A stretch of 64,000 bases of DNA from an uncultured Coriobacteriaceae bacterium. GTDB lineage: Bacteria > Actinomycetota > Coriobacteriia > Coriobacteriales > Coriobacteriaceae. The stretch covers positions 1-64,000 of the forward strand of contig CALULH010000003.1 of the NCBI GenBank assembly GCA_944321435.1, given 5' to 3'. Shown here in pieces: positions 52,118 through 60,210 of this stretch; the stretch's first letter is position 1; every line of letters starts with the position of its first letter. The notes below the pieces were generated by a model. The model was not told the origin of the DNA and made no database searches. It saw only the letters and a list, made by a program, of their open reading frames with translations. Position numbers and translations under genes: made by a program.

Positions 52118-52780
52118 TTACTGCGCGCGACGCACCATGCGACGCTCGATGATCGGCACGGCGTCGCAGGTAAGCAGGTCGATGAGCTCAAAGCCAAAGT
52201 GTTCGTACATGCTCTGCAGGCGTGCGGTGTAGCATTCCAGGTAGCAGTTGAGTCCGCGCTCGTCGGCAAAGTCAAAGAACGGCTCCAGCAGGCGCCGGAG
52301 CGACCCCTTGCCCCGCGCCGCGGGGTCAACGGCCCATGCGTAGAAGTAGATGTGGTCCTTCTCGTGCTCCATCTTGCGCGCCCAGTCAAAGACCGAGACG
52401 GGGGCCATGGCCTTGCTGCGCGCCTCGAGGACGCGCAGCTCGTCCGGCGTCACCAGGGCGTCGAACGTGGGGTTGGGCAGCGCCTCGATCTGGTCGTGCG
52501 TGGTGCCGGCAAGCTCGGAGTAGAGGTAGGCGCCGGCGGCCGCCGTACCGTCCTGTAGCAGGTAGGCGCCCTGGTAGGGGGCGTGCTTGGCGAGGTCGTC
52601 GTGGATCAGCGCCCGGAGAAGCTCGGCGCGGCGCGCAGCTGGGGTGCCCAGCTCGTCCAGGGCCTCCAGCCAGGTGGCGAACCATTGCTCCTCGGTGAAG
52701 CTCGAGCCGATGACGTCGGCTGCGCGGTTAAGCGCCTCGGGCGTGTCGGGCGTGATGGTGATAAGGCCGGGAAGCTGCAT
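52118..52780 (-). CDS. GNAT-family acetyltransferase
   Basis: A 220-residue protein. 'YFYAWAVDPAARGKGSLRRLLEPFFDFA' is the acetyl-CoA-binding block (motif A with R-G-K-G-S) and 'LECYTARLQSMYEHFGFELI' is motif B of GNAT enzymes. The acceptor is unknown. The start at 52780 follows AAGGAG; the frame extends upstream but without a site. It converges on the transglutaminase gene. Confidence 0.82.
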   Translation of the reverse strand: MQLPGLITITPDTPEALNRAADVIGSSFTEEQWFATWLEALDELGTPAARRAELLRALIHDDLAKHAPYQGAYLLQDGTAAAGAYLYSELAGTTHDQIEALPNPTFDALVTPDELRVLEARSKAMAPVSVFDWARKMEHEKDHIYFYAWAVDPAARGKGSLRRLLEPFFDFADERGLNCYLECYTARLQSMYEHFGFELIDLLTCDAVPIIERRMVRRAQ

Positions 52781-53112
52781 AGGTGCTCCTTGGGTCGGAC
52801 GTGGTGGGAGTGTGCCCCGCGCGGGCGTTTCTGCACCGCCGCGTCGCGGGTGGTTGGGCGGCAGTGCGCCCTGCGCTCGCGGCGGCATATCTACAGCATA
52901 CCCTGCCGCAGGTAAAGCAAGCCTACAAGGCAGGAGCGCCACATAACAGCGCATTTTGTCCACTACTGAGCTAGGGGTTGCTTCCATGGTGGCGTTTTGC
53001 GCGATCCTGGGCTCCTGGGACCACGGTGCCTAAGGGTAGGTTCGCGCCTGCTCTGGAGTAGTCGCGGGGTCTGGCGGGACAGGGCGTTCCGGGGCGCGCT
53101 TGCGTTGGGCGC
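52781..53112. other. gene-free stretch, nothing recognised
   Basis: No ORF with coding character, no RNA and no clear hairpin with a T run was seen between the GNAT gene and the SRAP gene. Confidence 0.5.
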
Positions 53113-53748
53113 CTATTTCCGGTGCGTCTCGGCCTCGGCGTTGAGGATGATGTGGGAGCGGTCGGCCAGGCTGGCAAAGTCAGGGCCCAGCCAGATGGCC
53201 GATTCCCCAGGTCCCAGCACCAGCGACATGCGGTTGTGGATGGGCGCCACGCTGCGGTTGGGCTCGGTGGTGATGATGGAGAAGCGGCCGTTCTCGGCCA
53301 CCGCCGCCAGCAGAAACACCTTGTGTCCCGGCAACGTGAACCGGTGCTCCATGCGGCGCGGCTTGCCGGTCTTCTCGCTTTTCACCGTACGATGGTCGTC
53401 AGATTCAAAGAACGATCCCACCGGCACCAGGCAGCGGCCGGCAAGGATGGCGTTGGACCACATGCCGCAGCCGGCGCGCGCGTGCTCCAGCGCGGTGTCC
53501 AGGCGCGTGTTGAACACCAGCTGCGCCCGCCCGCCGCGCTGCGATTCAAAGCCCCAGGTCATGGTGACGGCAACAAGCGTGCCCTTCTCGTCCGGAACCA
53601 GAACGGGCGCCTTGTCGCCGGGGTAGATTTCGCGCGGGGCAAGCGTGCCCGAGGCGTCCGGCAGCACGGTGGCGCGTCCCGTTGCGCTGCGGCTATCCAT
53701 GGCGGCACGGACCTGCTCAAAGCTCGGCGTCATCATATGGTGGCACAT
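53113..53748 (-). CDS. SOS response-associated peptidase (YedK/HMCES family)
   Basis: A 211-residue protein of the SRAP family (PF02586). The catalytic Cys2 ('MCHHMM' start) forms thiazolidine crosslinks with abasic sites in single-stranded DNA. Further hallmarks are 'VFNTRLDTALEH' (N-x-R), 'RCLVPVGSFFESDD' (Glu), and 'PIHNRMSLVL' (His-x-R-M). It protects replication forks from abasic damage. The insert 'SEKTGKPRRMEHRF' is typical of Coriobacteriia-type versions, as far as I can judge. GAAGGAGG precedes the ATG. Confidence 0.9.
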   Translation of the reverse strand: MCHHMMTPSFEQVRAAMDSRSATGRATVLPDASGTLAPREIYPGDKAPVLVPDEKGTLVAVTMTWGFESQRGGRAQLVFNTRLDTALEHARAGCGMWSNAILAGRCLVPVGSFFESDDHRTVKSEKTGKPRRMEHRFTLPGHKVFLLAAVAENGRFSIITTEPNRSVAPIHNRMSLVLGPGESAIWLGPDFASLADRSHIILNAEAETHRK

Positions 53749-53857
53749 GCGGCCTCCTTCCCGTTCCCAGCGCGTGGTCCGGAGCGCTGCGGCTCCGGGC
53801 TGGCTCTTCTCGCCTTGACATAGGTTGCAGGGCGCTTACCAGTATCGCAGACCGCGC

Positions 53858-53964
53858 GGACCTCTCAGACCATCTGGACCTTTCAGGCCGCGCGGATCTC
53901 TCAAGCTGTTTGGATCTTTCAGGCGCGCGGATCTCTCGGGCCGTGTGGACGCGCGTACGATGCC
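53858..53964. repeat. 18-bp tandem repeat (GGAYCTYTCAGRCC unit)
   Basis: GGA-starting units begin at 53858, 53876, 53894, 53912, 53929 and 53947, five of 18 bp spacing and one of 17. Consensus is GGAYCTYTCAGGCC with a variable four-base tail. They run straight into the 30-bp array. Frames stay open on both strands because 18 is divisible by three, but no ribosome site or similarity supports translation. Confidence 0.82.
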
Positions 53965-53970
53965 TTCCGC

Positions 53971-54120
53971 GGGACGAGAGGCGCACCCATACGACTAAGT
54001 TGGGCGAAAACAACAACGATACGGAGGTGTTGGGCGAAAACAACAATGATACGAAGGCGCTGGGCGAGATTCTCACTGATACGAGCGCGCGTGGCGAAAA
54101 GCGCAGTGATACGACCGTCT
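53971..54120 (+). repeat. array of 30-bp GGGCGAAAA...GATACGA units, forward
   Basis: Four clear units start at 54001, 54031, 54061 and 54091, preceded by a degenerate one at 53971, with a period of exactly 30 bp. Each reads TGGGCGARAA, about eight variable bases, then GATACGA and a short GC-rich tail. The first two carry CAACAA in the variable part. The unit head is a variant of the genome-wide word GGGCGAGAAG. Confidence 0.92.
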
Positions 54121-54234
54121 TCGTGTGCAACCGCCATTCGCATGAGGGGTTTATTGCCCAGCGGGCTCGTTTTACCTGCGTCTAGGGCCCTGTTTTCGCT
54201 GCTTCGCGGGGCTCATGGGGCGTTTTGGCTCCCG

Positions 54235-54310
54235 TGGGCGAGAAGGGCGCTCGTACGATTACGCTATTCGCGCAGGCGGCTCGTATGAATTCCTTTTTCG
54301 CCCACGCCGG
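54235..54310. repeat. turn-around: one forward and two reversed 30-bp units
   Basis: A forward unit (54235-54264, TGGGCGAGAAGGGCGC head) overlaps by a shared TCGTACGA palindrome with a reversed unit at 54251-54280; a second reversed unit follows at 54281-54310 (TCGTATGAA...TTCGCCCA). A partial third begins at 54311. From there to 54827 I see no gene or further array; one TTTCTCGCCC lies at 54427. Confidence 0.82.
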
Positions 54311-54827
54311 TCGTTAGGGAAGCCCCGCCCATGCCTCGCAACGCCGTGCGCCTGCCCACACCTCTTGGCGCCGTCGTGCGCATGCCCACATCCACCGCGG
54401 TTGAGCGACATCGCGAGCCGCGGGTTTTTCTCGCCCGCCGGTCCTTCGGGATGCAGCGGATGGGGCGGCGGCACCTCACATTCTCTTCATAGCGCCTGCC
54501 GTTTGCCGAGATTTCCGGCCGTTTGCCGCCACACAATCTAACCGCTGCCCAACAGCAATCCAACCAGATCTATCTACGCACAGCTAGCGGGGATCACGTT
54601 TACGGCGAGTGCGTCCGGGCGCGCAAAGGCGCCCGTGGTACGGTGCTGCCCAATACGAGGCGAACAGCTTTTCTCGCGTTGAGAGCATACCGGAACTAGG
54701 CGCTCAGCGGAGGAGGCGGTTCCGGGCTGCGCGCGGGGACGTGAAGCATGCGGGGCCCGACAGCCGTAAATGCAGCGTTCGAGAAAGCCGCCCGGCTTGC
54801 GAATGCCACGTGTTGAGGGGAGAACAT

Positions 54828-55949
54828 ATGGGCCAGCCATTGCTTTTATCGCACGGCACCGCGCTGGGGTGCTTGCGCTCGATGGTCTCTGCTGGCCGGC
54901 GGGTCCAACGTGTGGGATGGGCCGATGTGCCCGCGCGTCCGCCTGCTGCCGCGGAGGTGCGGCGCGCAATGGCCTCCGCTCCGTCGTTGCGCACGTTACC
55001 CGCGCCGGCCCATCTCTTGGTCGCCGGGCGGTCGGCGGCCCATGCGTATGCGGGCTACGTGGTCCATGGGCTGTGCGTTGAACTGCCCCAGAGCGCGTGC
55101 TGGAGGGTCAACTCAGAGGTGATGGCGGTGGGCCCTGAGCTTGCGCTTATCCAGTACGCGGCCGCTGCGCAAGGTTCCAACTTGCGCGTGGCGCTGGGCC
55201 TGCGGCCGCAAGGCAAGAACGCCGGCAGCCCCGCTGGCTCCGCGATGCGCGCGGACACGGGGCGGCCCGCAAAGAACCGCGCGCGTCTCGATGTTCCCGA
55301 CGCGGTAGACGTGCTCATGCTGTGCTACGAGCTGTGCGGGTCATACGCGCTAGGCCCATCCGGCTCGTTGATTGCGCACAAGGTCCCCTTCACAACGGTT
55401 GCCGATCTCGAGCGGTTCTGTGCGGGCTTCGATCACGTGCCGGGCGTTCGCCTGGTGCGCGCCGTGCTGCCGTTTGCACGCGACGACGCGCGATCTCCCA
55501 TGGAGGCGCGGCTGGTGCTTGTTCTCTGCCTGCCCATGCGTCTTGGCGGGTACGGGTTGCCGTGGCCGCGGCTGAACGCATCGCTCGACGCGCGCCCCGT
55601 GGCGACCGGCCGCCATGACCCCGATCGCATTACGCCTGACCTGTACTGGGAGTACGCCCATTATGCGATCGAGTACGATAGCCAGGCGGAGCATGAGCGC
55701 ACGACCGCGCGCGATGGCGACTCCGTCAGGCGCAGCACCATGCGGCTGCTGGGGATCGATGTCGACACGGTGCGAACGGCGCAGTTGCTGGACCTTCCCC
55801 ACATGGACAACATGGCGCGCCTGGTTGCCCGCCGCCTGGGCGTGCGCTTGCGCCACCAGTTCGATCCCGACGTGGTGCGCAAGCGCGTGGCTCTGCGCAA
55901 GCGGTTGTTTCGCGGAATGCATCTCACGTGGGGCGACGGGCTGGCGTAA
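54828..55949 (+). CDS. hypothetical protein, AbiEi-like N-terminus and DUF559/restriction-endonuclease-like C-terminus
   Basis: A 373-residue protein with no certain family. The N-terminal 'LLLSHGTALGCLRS' resembles the 'LSHesALr..R' start of AbiEi-type antitoxin/HTH proteins. The C-terminus reads 'PDLYWEYAHYAIEYDSQAEH' then 'RDGDSVRRSTMRLLGIDV', the pattern of DUF559/Vsr-like PD-(D/E)xK nucleases (D... E-Y-D... H... D..R...L..G). Nuclease activity is only a possibility. GAGGGGAG before ATG 54828 fixes the start. The gene is unusual in being flanked on both sides by arrays of the same 30-bp repeat (53971-54310 and 56005-56295). Codon use is less biased than in neighbours. Confidence 0.6.
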   Translation: MGQPLLLSHGTALGCLRSMVSAGRRVQRVGWADVPARPPAAAEVRRAMASAPSLRTLPAPAHLLVAGRSAAHAYAGYVVHGLCVELPQSACWRVNSEVMAVGPELALIQYAAAAQGSNLRVALGLRPQGKNAGSPAGSAMRADTGRPAKNRARLDVPDAVDVLMLCYELCGSYALGPSGSLIAHKVPFTTVADLERFCAGFDHVPGVRLVRAVLPFARDDARSPMEARLVLVLCLPMRLGGYGLPWPRLNASLDARPVATGRHDPDRITPDLYWEYAHYAIEYDSQAEHERTTARDGDSVRRSTMRLLGIDVDTVRTAQLLDLPHMDNMARLVARRLGVRLRHQFDPDVVRKRVALRKRLFRGMHLTWGDGLA

Positions 55950-56004
55950 GGGGCCGCCAAAGTGTCTATGGGCGAGCGGGGAGCCGGCGTCTTGCTCTTT
56001 CCGT

Positions 56005-56110
56005 TGGGCGAGAAATGCGCTTATACGACCCAACCGGGCGAAAACAACAACGATACGAAGACGCTGGGCGAGAAGCGCTTTCGTACGACGGCGTTTCTCG
56101 CCCAAATGCG
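56005..56110. repeat. 30-bp unit array downstream of the AbiEi/DUF559-like gene
   Basis: Forward units start at 56005, 56035 and 56065; the middle one repeats the CAACAACGATACGAA of the upstream array. The last overlaps a reversed unit (56081-56110) through TCGTACGA, with the same 16-bp offset seen at 54235/54251. The overlap makes a ~40-bp near-perfect palindrome, 56065-56104. Confidence 0.9.
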
Positions 56111-56205
56111 CGTAAGAGCGTGGCTTATGGGGCACTGGTGGGGTAACGGCCCCGTTGCGGGGCCTTATGGGAGGGGGTAACCATGCGGCTATGGGTTCTG
56201 TCAGG

Positions 56206-56295
56206 TCGTATGAGTGCTTTTCTCGCCCAAGGGTTTCGTATCAATGCGGTTTTCGCCCAAGGGGCTCGTATGAAGGCGGTTTTCGCCCTGTCCTT
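56206..56295 (-). repeat. three reversed 30-bp units
   Basis: Units start at 56206, 56236 and 56266, each TCGTAT, a variable centre, then TTTTCGCCC (first copy TTTCTCGCCC). Their complement reads GGGCGAAAAC...GATACGA, the same unit as in the forward arrays. Past 56295 two GCTCCGCG words at 56341 and 56401, 60 bp apart, may be more decayed members. No gene is present between 55950 and 56439. Confidence 0.9.
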
Positions 56296-56439
56296 CTCCA
56301 GCTTTATGGCTCGGGGATGCTTCTCCCGAGTGCCGGGACGGCTCCGCGCCCATGGATAGGCGATGGGCATGGGATCAGGCGGGCTCGATGTTGCAAGGCG
56401 GCTCCGCGCGCGTGGGTGGGCGCCCCGTACCTGGCTCGC

Positions 56440-57297
56440 CTACACTCGGCCGGCCATTTGGGCACGGTAGTAGGCTATGGCCAGCTGCGTGCGGTTCTTG
56501 AGGGCCAGCTTGGCCAGGATGGCGCTGATGTGGTTGCGGACGGTGCCTTCGCTCATGTACGCCGTCGCGGCGATCTCCTTGTTGTTGAGACCTTCGGCAA
56601 TGAGGCGCACCACCTCGAACTCGCGGTCGGTCAGGGTGGGGAAGCTCTCACGGATGCGGTCGGCGGCATCGTTGGCGGCGGGTGCCTGCGCGGCAGTGGT
56701 TTCGGTGGGCGAGAAGATCGCGCCGCCGCCCATGTTGCGCTGATCGGATGCTGCCTGCGGGCGTTGGCTGTTATCGGCGACGGCGCTCTGATTGCCGAGG
56801 GAATCAGAGCGGAGTCCGATAGAGCTCAAGGCGCCTGACCTGGAAGCGCCGTCCCCATTGCCGTCCGCCGCCGCGGCCCCGCTCGGACCCTGTCCCAGTA
56901 CTGACACGCGTGCCAGCACCTCGCCCTCCAGCACGCTTTGGCCGCCCATGACCGCGCGCAGCGCCGGCGCGATGGTGGCCACGTCCTGCTTGATCAGGTA
57001 TCCGCGCGTGCCCAGCGTGAGCGCCCGCACGATGTAGTCGTCGTCCGAGAACGTGGTCAAAAACACGATGCGTGCCGCGGGGTCGGCCTCTAGGATCTCG
57101 CGCGCGGCGTCCAGGCCGCTGCGACCGGGCATCTGGATATCCAGCAGCGCAATGTCGGGGTGCTCCGCGGTGTACAGCCGTACGGCATCGGCGCCGCTGG
57201 TACCCACGCCTGCGACTTCGATGTCGGGCTGAGCGCCCAGGATGATCTTGAGCGAATCGCAGATCAGCAGGTCGTCGTCAACGATGATGATGCGCAT
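56440..57297 (-). CDS. NarL/LuxR-family response regulator with long linker
   Basis: A 285-residue protein. Receiver: 'IIIVDDDLLICDSL', phosphoacceptor in 'IALLDIQMPGRSG', 'FLTTFSDDDYI' and 'GYLIKQDV'. HTH: 'LTDREFEVVRLIAEGLNNKEIA' and 'MSEGTVRNHISAILAKL'. Between them lies a ~75-residue low-complexity Gly/Ala/Ser linker not found in ordinary ~215-residue members. GGAAGGAAT precedes ATG 57297. It is the partner of the kinase at 57422, 124 bp upstream, and the likely ligand of the TGACATT palindromes at 58889-58962. Confidence 0.9.
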   Translation of the reverse strand: MRIIIVDDDLLICDSLKIILGAQPDIEVAGVGTSGADAVRLYTAEHPDIALLDIQMPGRSGLDAAREILEADPAARIVFLTTFSDDDYIVRALTLGTRGYLIKQDVATIAPALRAVMGGQSVLEGEVLARVSVLGQGPSGAAAADGNGDGASRSGALSSIGLRSDSLGNQSAVADNSQRPQAASDQRNMGGGAIFSPTETTAAQAPAANDAADRIRESFPTLTDREFEVVRLIAEGLNNKEIAATAYMSEGTVRNHISAILAKLALKNRTQLAIAYYRAQMAGRV

Positions 57298-57421
57298 GGG
57301 GATTCCTTCCACGGTTGAGCTGACTGCGTATCGGGCGGCGCGGACAGGCGGTCCGATCGAGCGGGAGGGCGAGAAGCGCGCCCCGCGGTTTCCTGCGCAT
57401 GCGCGTACCCACCCACCCCCG

Positions 57422-58819
57422 TCACGATCTCTTGGGGATGGAGGCAAACACGCGGAAGCCGCCGTTTGCCTGCGGTCCGGCCGAGAAGGTCCCGCCCAGC
57501 GCCTCCACGCGCTCCCGCATGGAGGAGAGCCCCATCCCGTGACCTGTTCCGGTCGTCGTGCCCGCCGCCGCGGCCCCTGCGGCCCCTGCGGTCGCCAGGC
57601 CTGCCGCGCAGCCTCCGCGCTTCTCGCCCGCCGGGGAGTCCGGACCGTATGCCCGGGCGTCCGCCCTGCCCACCGGGACCTCCGGTCCTCCGGTGCCGTT
57701 GTCGGTCACGACCAGCTGGTAGAGCGCCGGCTGCTCCAGGCACTGCGCGCGCAGGCGGGTGGCGTTGCTGTGCCGCAGCGTGTTGGCAGCGGTCTCGCGC
57801 AGCACGGCCAGAAAGCACGAGGCCACGTCGGCCGGCACGCGCTCGGCCGACACGTCCACGTCGACGGCCAGCCCCGTGCCCGCAGCGGTCTCGGCCGCCA
57901 GCTGGTGCATCTGCGCGCCCAGGTCGACGGCGTCGTCGCGCAGGTTGTGCACGCTGGCGCGCACGGTTGTGAGCGCCTCAGCCAGCGTGCGGCTCACGTC
58001 GGCAAAGTCGGCCTGCACGCGCGGCTCGCCTTCGTGCACCACGCGCAGCGCCTCTACCTGCAGGCAGGCGCGCGTGAGCAGGTGGCCCACGTTGTCGTGG
58101 ATCTCGCGCGCAATGCGGGCGCGCTCCTCCAGCGTGGCAACGCGCACCTCGTAGGCGCGGCGGTCAACCAGGTCGCGGTTCTGCGCGGCAAGCTGCTGCG
58201 ACTGGGCGCTCAGGCGGTCGCGCTCGCGCTGGTTGCGCGCACGTTGGGCGGAGGTGACGGCCGTGCGCCAAGAAAGCAGGACGGCCGCCAAGTCGAGCCC
58301 GAGCGTGAGCGCGAGCTGGCCCATGGGCAGTGCGCGGGCGCTCATGGTGCCGAGCCACGGCGTTATAACAGCGAGAAGGGCCAGCGCAAACGGGGCCGCC
58401 GTGACGGGGGCGATGGCCGCGGCGCCCGCCGGCTCTGGTTCGGCGGCGCGTGCGTCGGCGGATGGGCTTCGGGAAGATGCGCTGGCGGAAGCCCGGCCTG
58501 CGCGCTCCAGTGCCAGCCGCACCAGGTCGTAAGCGGCCAAGGGGAGGCATGCCGCCAAGCGTGGGAACCCCAGCGCCGCAACGCAGGGCAGCGCTGCAAA
58601 CGCCCATCGAAGGGCGTTGGGGGTTCGGCCGAGCGCTTGCGTGCGCCGCGCGGCGCTTGCGGCGCCCGCCGCCGCGCCGCCGACTGCCTCGGTTCCCAGC
58701 GACAGAGCAAACGCCAGCAACAGCCAGGCCACGCTCTCGGCGTTCGGCGAAAACGCCACCGCCGACGCGGCGCAGCAGATGCCCAGCAACAGTTTGTCCG
58801 TCAGTCGTTCCATGCGCAT
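57422..58819 (-). CDS. NarL-system sensor histidine kinase
   Basis: A 465-residue membrane kinase. Five or so hydrophobic helices fill residues 1-205, interrupted by an Ala/Ser-rich loop. The HisKA_3 motif is 'EERARIAREIHDNVGHLLT' with the phosphohistidine, and the ATPase domain shows 'FLAVLRETAANTLRHSNAT', 'VVTDNGTGG' and 'GHGMGLSSMRERV'. An Ala/Gly-rich insertion separates the last two boxes. The start is uncertain: ATG at 58819 or 58813, neither with a good ribosome site. Divergent from the ABC exporter at 59249. Confidence 0.88.
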   Translation of the reverse strand: MRMERLTDKLLLGICCAASAVAFSPNAESVAWLLLAFALSLGTEAVGGAAAGAASAARRTQALGRTPNALRWAFAALPCVAALGFPRLAACLPLAAYDLVRLALERAGRASASASSRSPSADARAAEPEPAGAAAIAPVTAAPFALALLAVITPWLGTMSARALPMGQLALTLGLDLAAVLLSWRTAVTSAQRARNQRERDRLSAQSQQLAAQNRDLVDRRAYEVRVATLEERARIAREIHDNVGHLLTRACLQVEALRVVHEGEPRVQADFADVSRTLAEALTTVRASVHNLRDDAVDLGAQMHQLAAETAAGTGLAVDVDVSAERVPADVASCFLAVLRETAANTLRHSNATRLRAQCLEQPALYQLVVTDNGTGGPEVPVGRADARAYGPDSPAGEKRGGCAAGLATAGAAGAAAAGTTTGTGHGMGLSSMRERVEALGGTFSAGPQANGGFRVFASIPKRS

Positions 58820-58888
58820 CAGTCTACCGCAGCCCGCGCGCGCAATGCCGCGCCGCACTTGCGCTTCTCGCCCGCCGGGGCAAGCTCG

Positions 58889-58962
58889 TGACATTTGTCA
58901 TGCCGCCCGCGCTCCCGGCGTTGCTCCCGTCGCGCCGCTTGCCCGATCGGTGACATTGGTCA
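58889..58962. promoter_or_regulatory. paired TGACATT-type palindromes, likely response-regulator operators
   Basis: TGACATTTGTCA (58889-58900) is a perfect palindrome of two 5-bp arms. TGACATTGGTCA (58951-58962) differs at one base. They are 62 bp apart, about six helical turns, in the 429-bp region between the kinase and the ABC exporter operon. NarL-family regulators of the DesR/VraR/LiaR group bind similar ATGAC/GTCAT-type dyads, so control of the exporter by the adjacent regulator is likely but not shown. A CTTCTCGCCC word sits at 58864-58873. Confidence 0.65.
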
Positions 58963-59248
58963 CTGGTGTCGCGCTGCGCTCCCCGGCATCATGGAGTCAC
59001 GGCAAGGCGGCTCATCGTTTCTGTTGTTTGAGGGCGCCCTCCGCTGTAGATTGCGCACGAGCGCCGGCAAAACACCAGGTCAAACGCTTGCACAGCGTGC
59101 GGCTACTTTGGGGAAGGCTCCTAAACAACAGGAACGATGGCAGCCGGGCTCCATAAGGCCGCGGACGGCCCCCAAACGCCCGCGCGGCGCCCGCTGCGAC
59201 CGCCCCACGTCCCCGCAATTCCTTCCGCTGCGTCCGAAAGGAGCACGT

Positions 59249-60208
59249 ATGACCGACGTCGTGTCCGTCTCCAACCTGGTCAAGCGCTACGGCGACCTGG
59301 TGGCGCTGGACCATTTCAGCCTGCGCGTGGCCCCCGGCGAGATCCTGGGCCTGTTGGGCCCCAACGGATCGGGCAAAACCACCGCCATCAACTGCATGCT
59401 CCAGCTGCTGACCTACAGCCAGGGCAGCATAGAGCTCTTCGGCCAGCCCATGACGCCCGCCCGCTACGACCTCAAGCGCAAGATCGGCGTGGTGCCGCAG
59501 CAGGTCGCCGTGTTCGACGAGCTCACCGCGCGCGAGAACATCGACTGCTTCTGCTCGCTCTACGTGTCCGACCGCGCCGAGCGCCGCGTCCTGGTCGATG
59601 CCGCCCTCGACTTCGTGGGGCTGCGCGATTTCCAGCGCTTCCGTCCGCGCAAGCTCTCCGGCGGCCTGCTGCGCCGTCTCAACATCGCGTGCGGCATTGC
59701 GCACCGCCCGGAGCTCATCCTCTTCGACGAGCCGACCGTGGCGGTGGACCCGCAGAGCCGCAACGCCATCCTGTCCGGCATCCAGCGCCTGCGCGACGAG
59801 GGCGCGACGGTGGTCTACACCAGCCATTACATGGAGGAGGTCGAGCAGATCTGCAGCCGCATCGTGATCATGGATCACGGCCGGGTGCTGGCGCAGGGCA
59901 CGGCCGACGAGCTCAAGCGCATGATCTCGACGGGCGAGAAGATCGAGATCGAGGTCGCCGACCTGCCCGCCGCGGCCCTTGCGGCCCTGCGCGCGCTGCC
60001 GCACGTTATCAGCGCCGTGTACGAGGCCGGCGTGCTGCGCGTGAGCTGCGAGGCCAGCCAGCGCAATCTCATGGACGTGCTGGACGCGCTCGGCCGCGCG
60101 GACGTTGCCGTGGGCCGCGTTTGGAGCGAGCCGCCCACCTTGAACGACGTCTTTCTCGAGATCACCGGCCGCGAGCTGCGCGACGAGACGCCGGAAGCGG
60201 GGCGGTGA
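59249..60208 (+). CDS. ABC-2 exporter ATPase (DrrA/NatA type)
   Basis: A 319-residue ATPase. Walker A 'GPNGSGKTT', signature 'LSGGLLRRLNIACGI', Walker B 'LILFDEPTVAVDP' and switch 'VYTSHYMEE' are present, with the DrrA-type C-terminal extension ending 'PTLNDVFLEITGREL'. GAAAGGAGCACGT precedes ATG 59249. First gene of an exporter operon with two permeases. Confidence 0.94.
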   Translation: MTDVVSVSNLVKRYGDLVALDHFSLRVAPGEILGLLGPNGSGKTTAINCMLQLLTYSQGSIELFGQPMTPARYDLKRKIGVVPQQVAVFDELTARENIDCFCSLYVSDRAERRVLVDAALDFVGLRDFQRFRPRKLSGGLLRRLNIACGIAHRPELILFDEPTVAVDPQSRNAILSGIQRLRDEGATVVYTSHYMEEVEQICSRIVIMDHGRVLAQGTADELKRMISTGEKIEIEVADLPAAALAALRALPHVISAVYEAGVLRVSCEASQRNLMDVLDALGRADVAVGRVWSEPPTLNDVFLEITGRELRDETPEAGR

Positions 60209-60210
60209 GC

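Noticed and set aside
53682..54185. Open frames over the 18- and 30-bp repeats (also 53717-54130 on the minus strand)
   Set aside because: Periods divisible by three keep frames open on both strands. There is no ribosome site or recognisable protein family.
24620..59941. GGGCGAGAAG as a strand-biased KOPS-type segregation signal
   Set aside because: Thirteen copies lie on one strand and ten on the other with no switch point, so orientation bias is lacking in this window.
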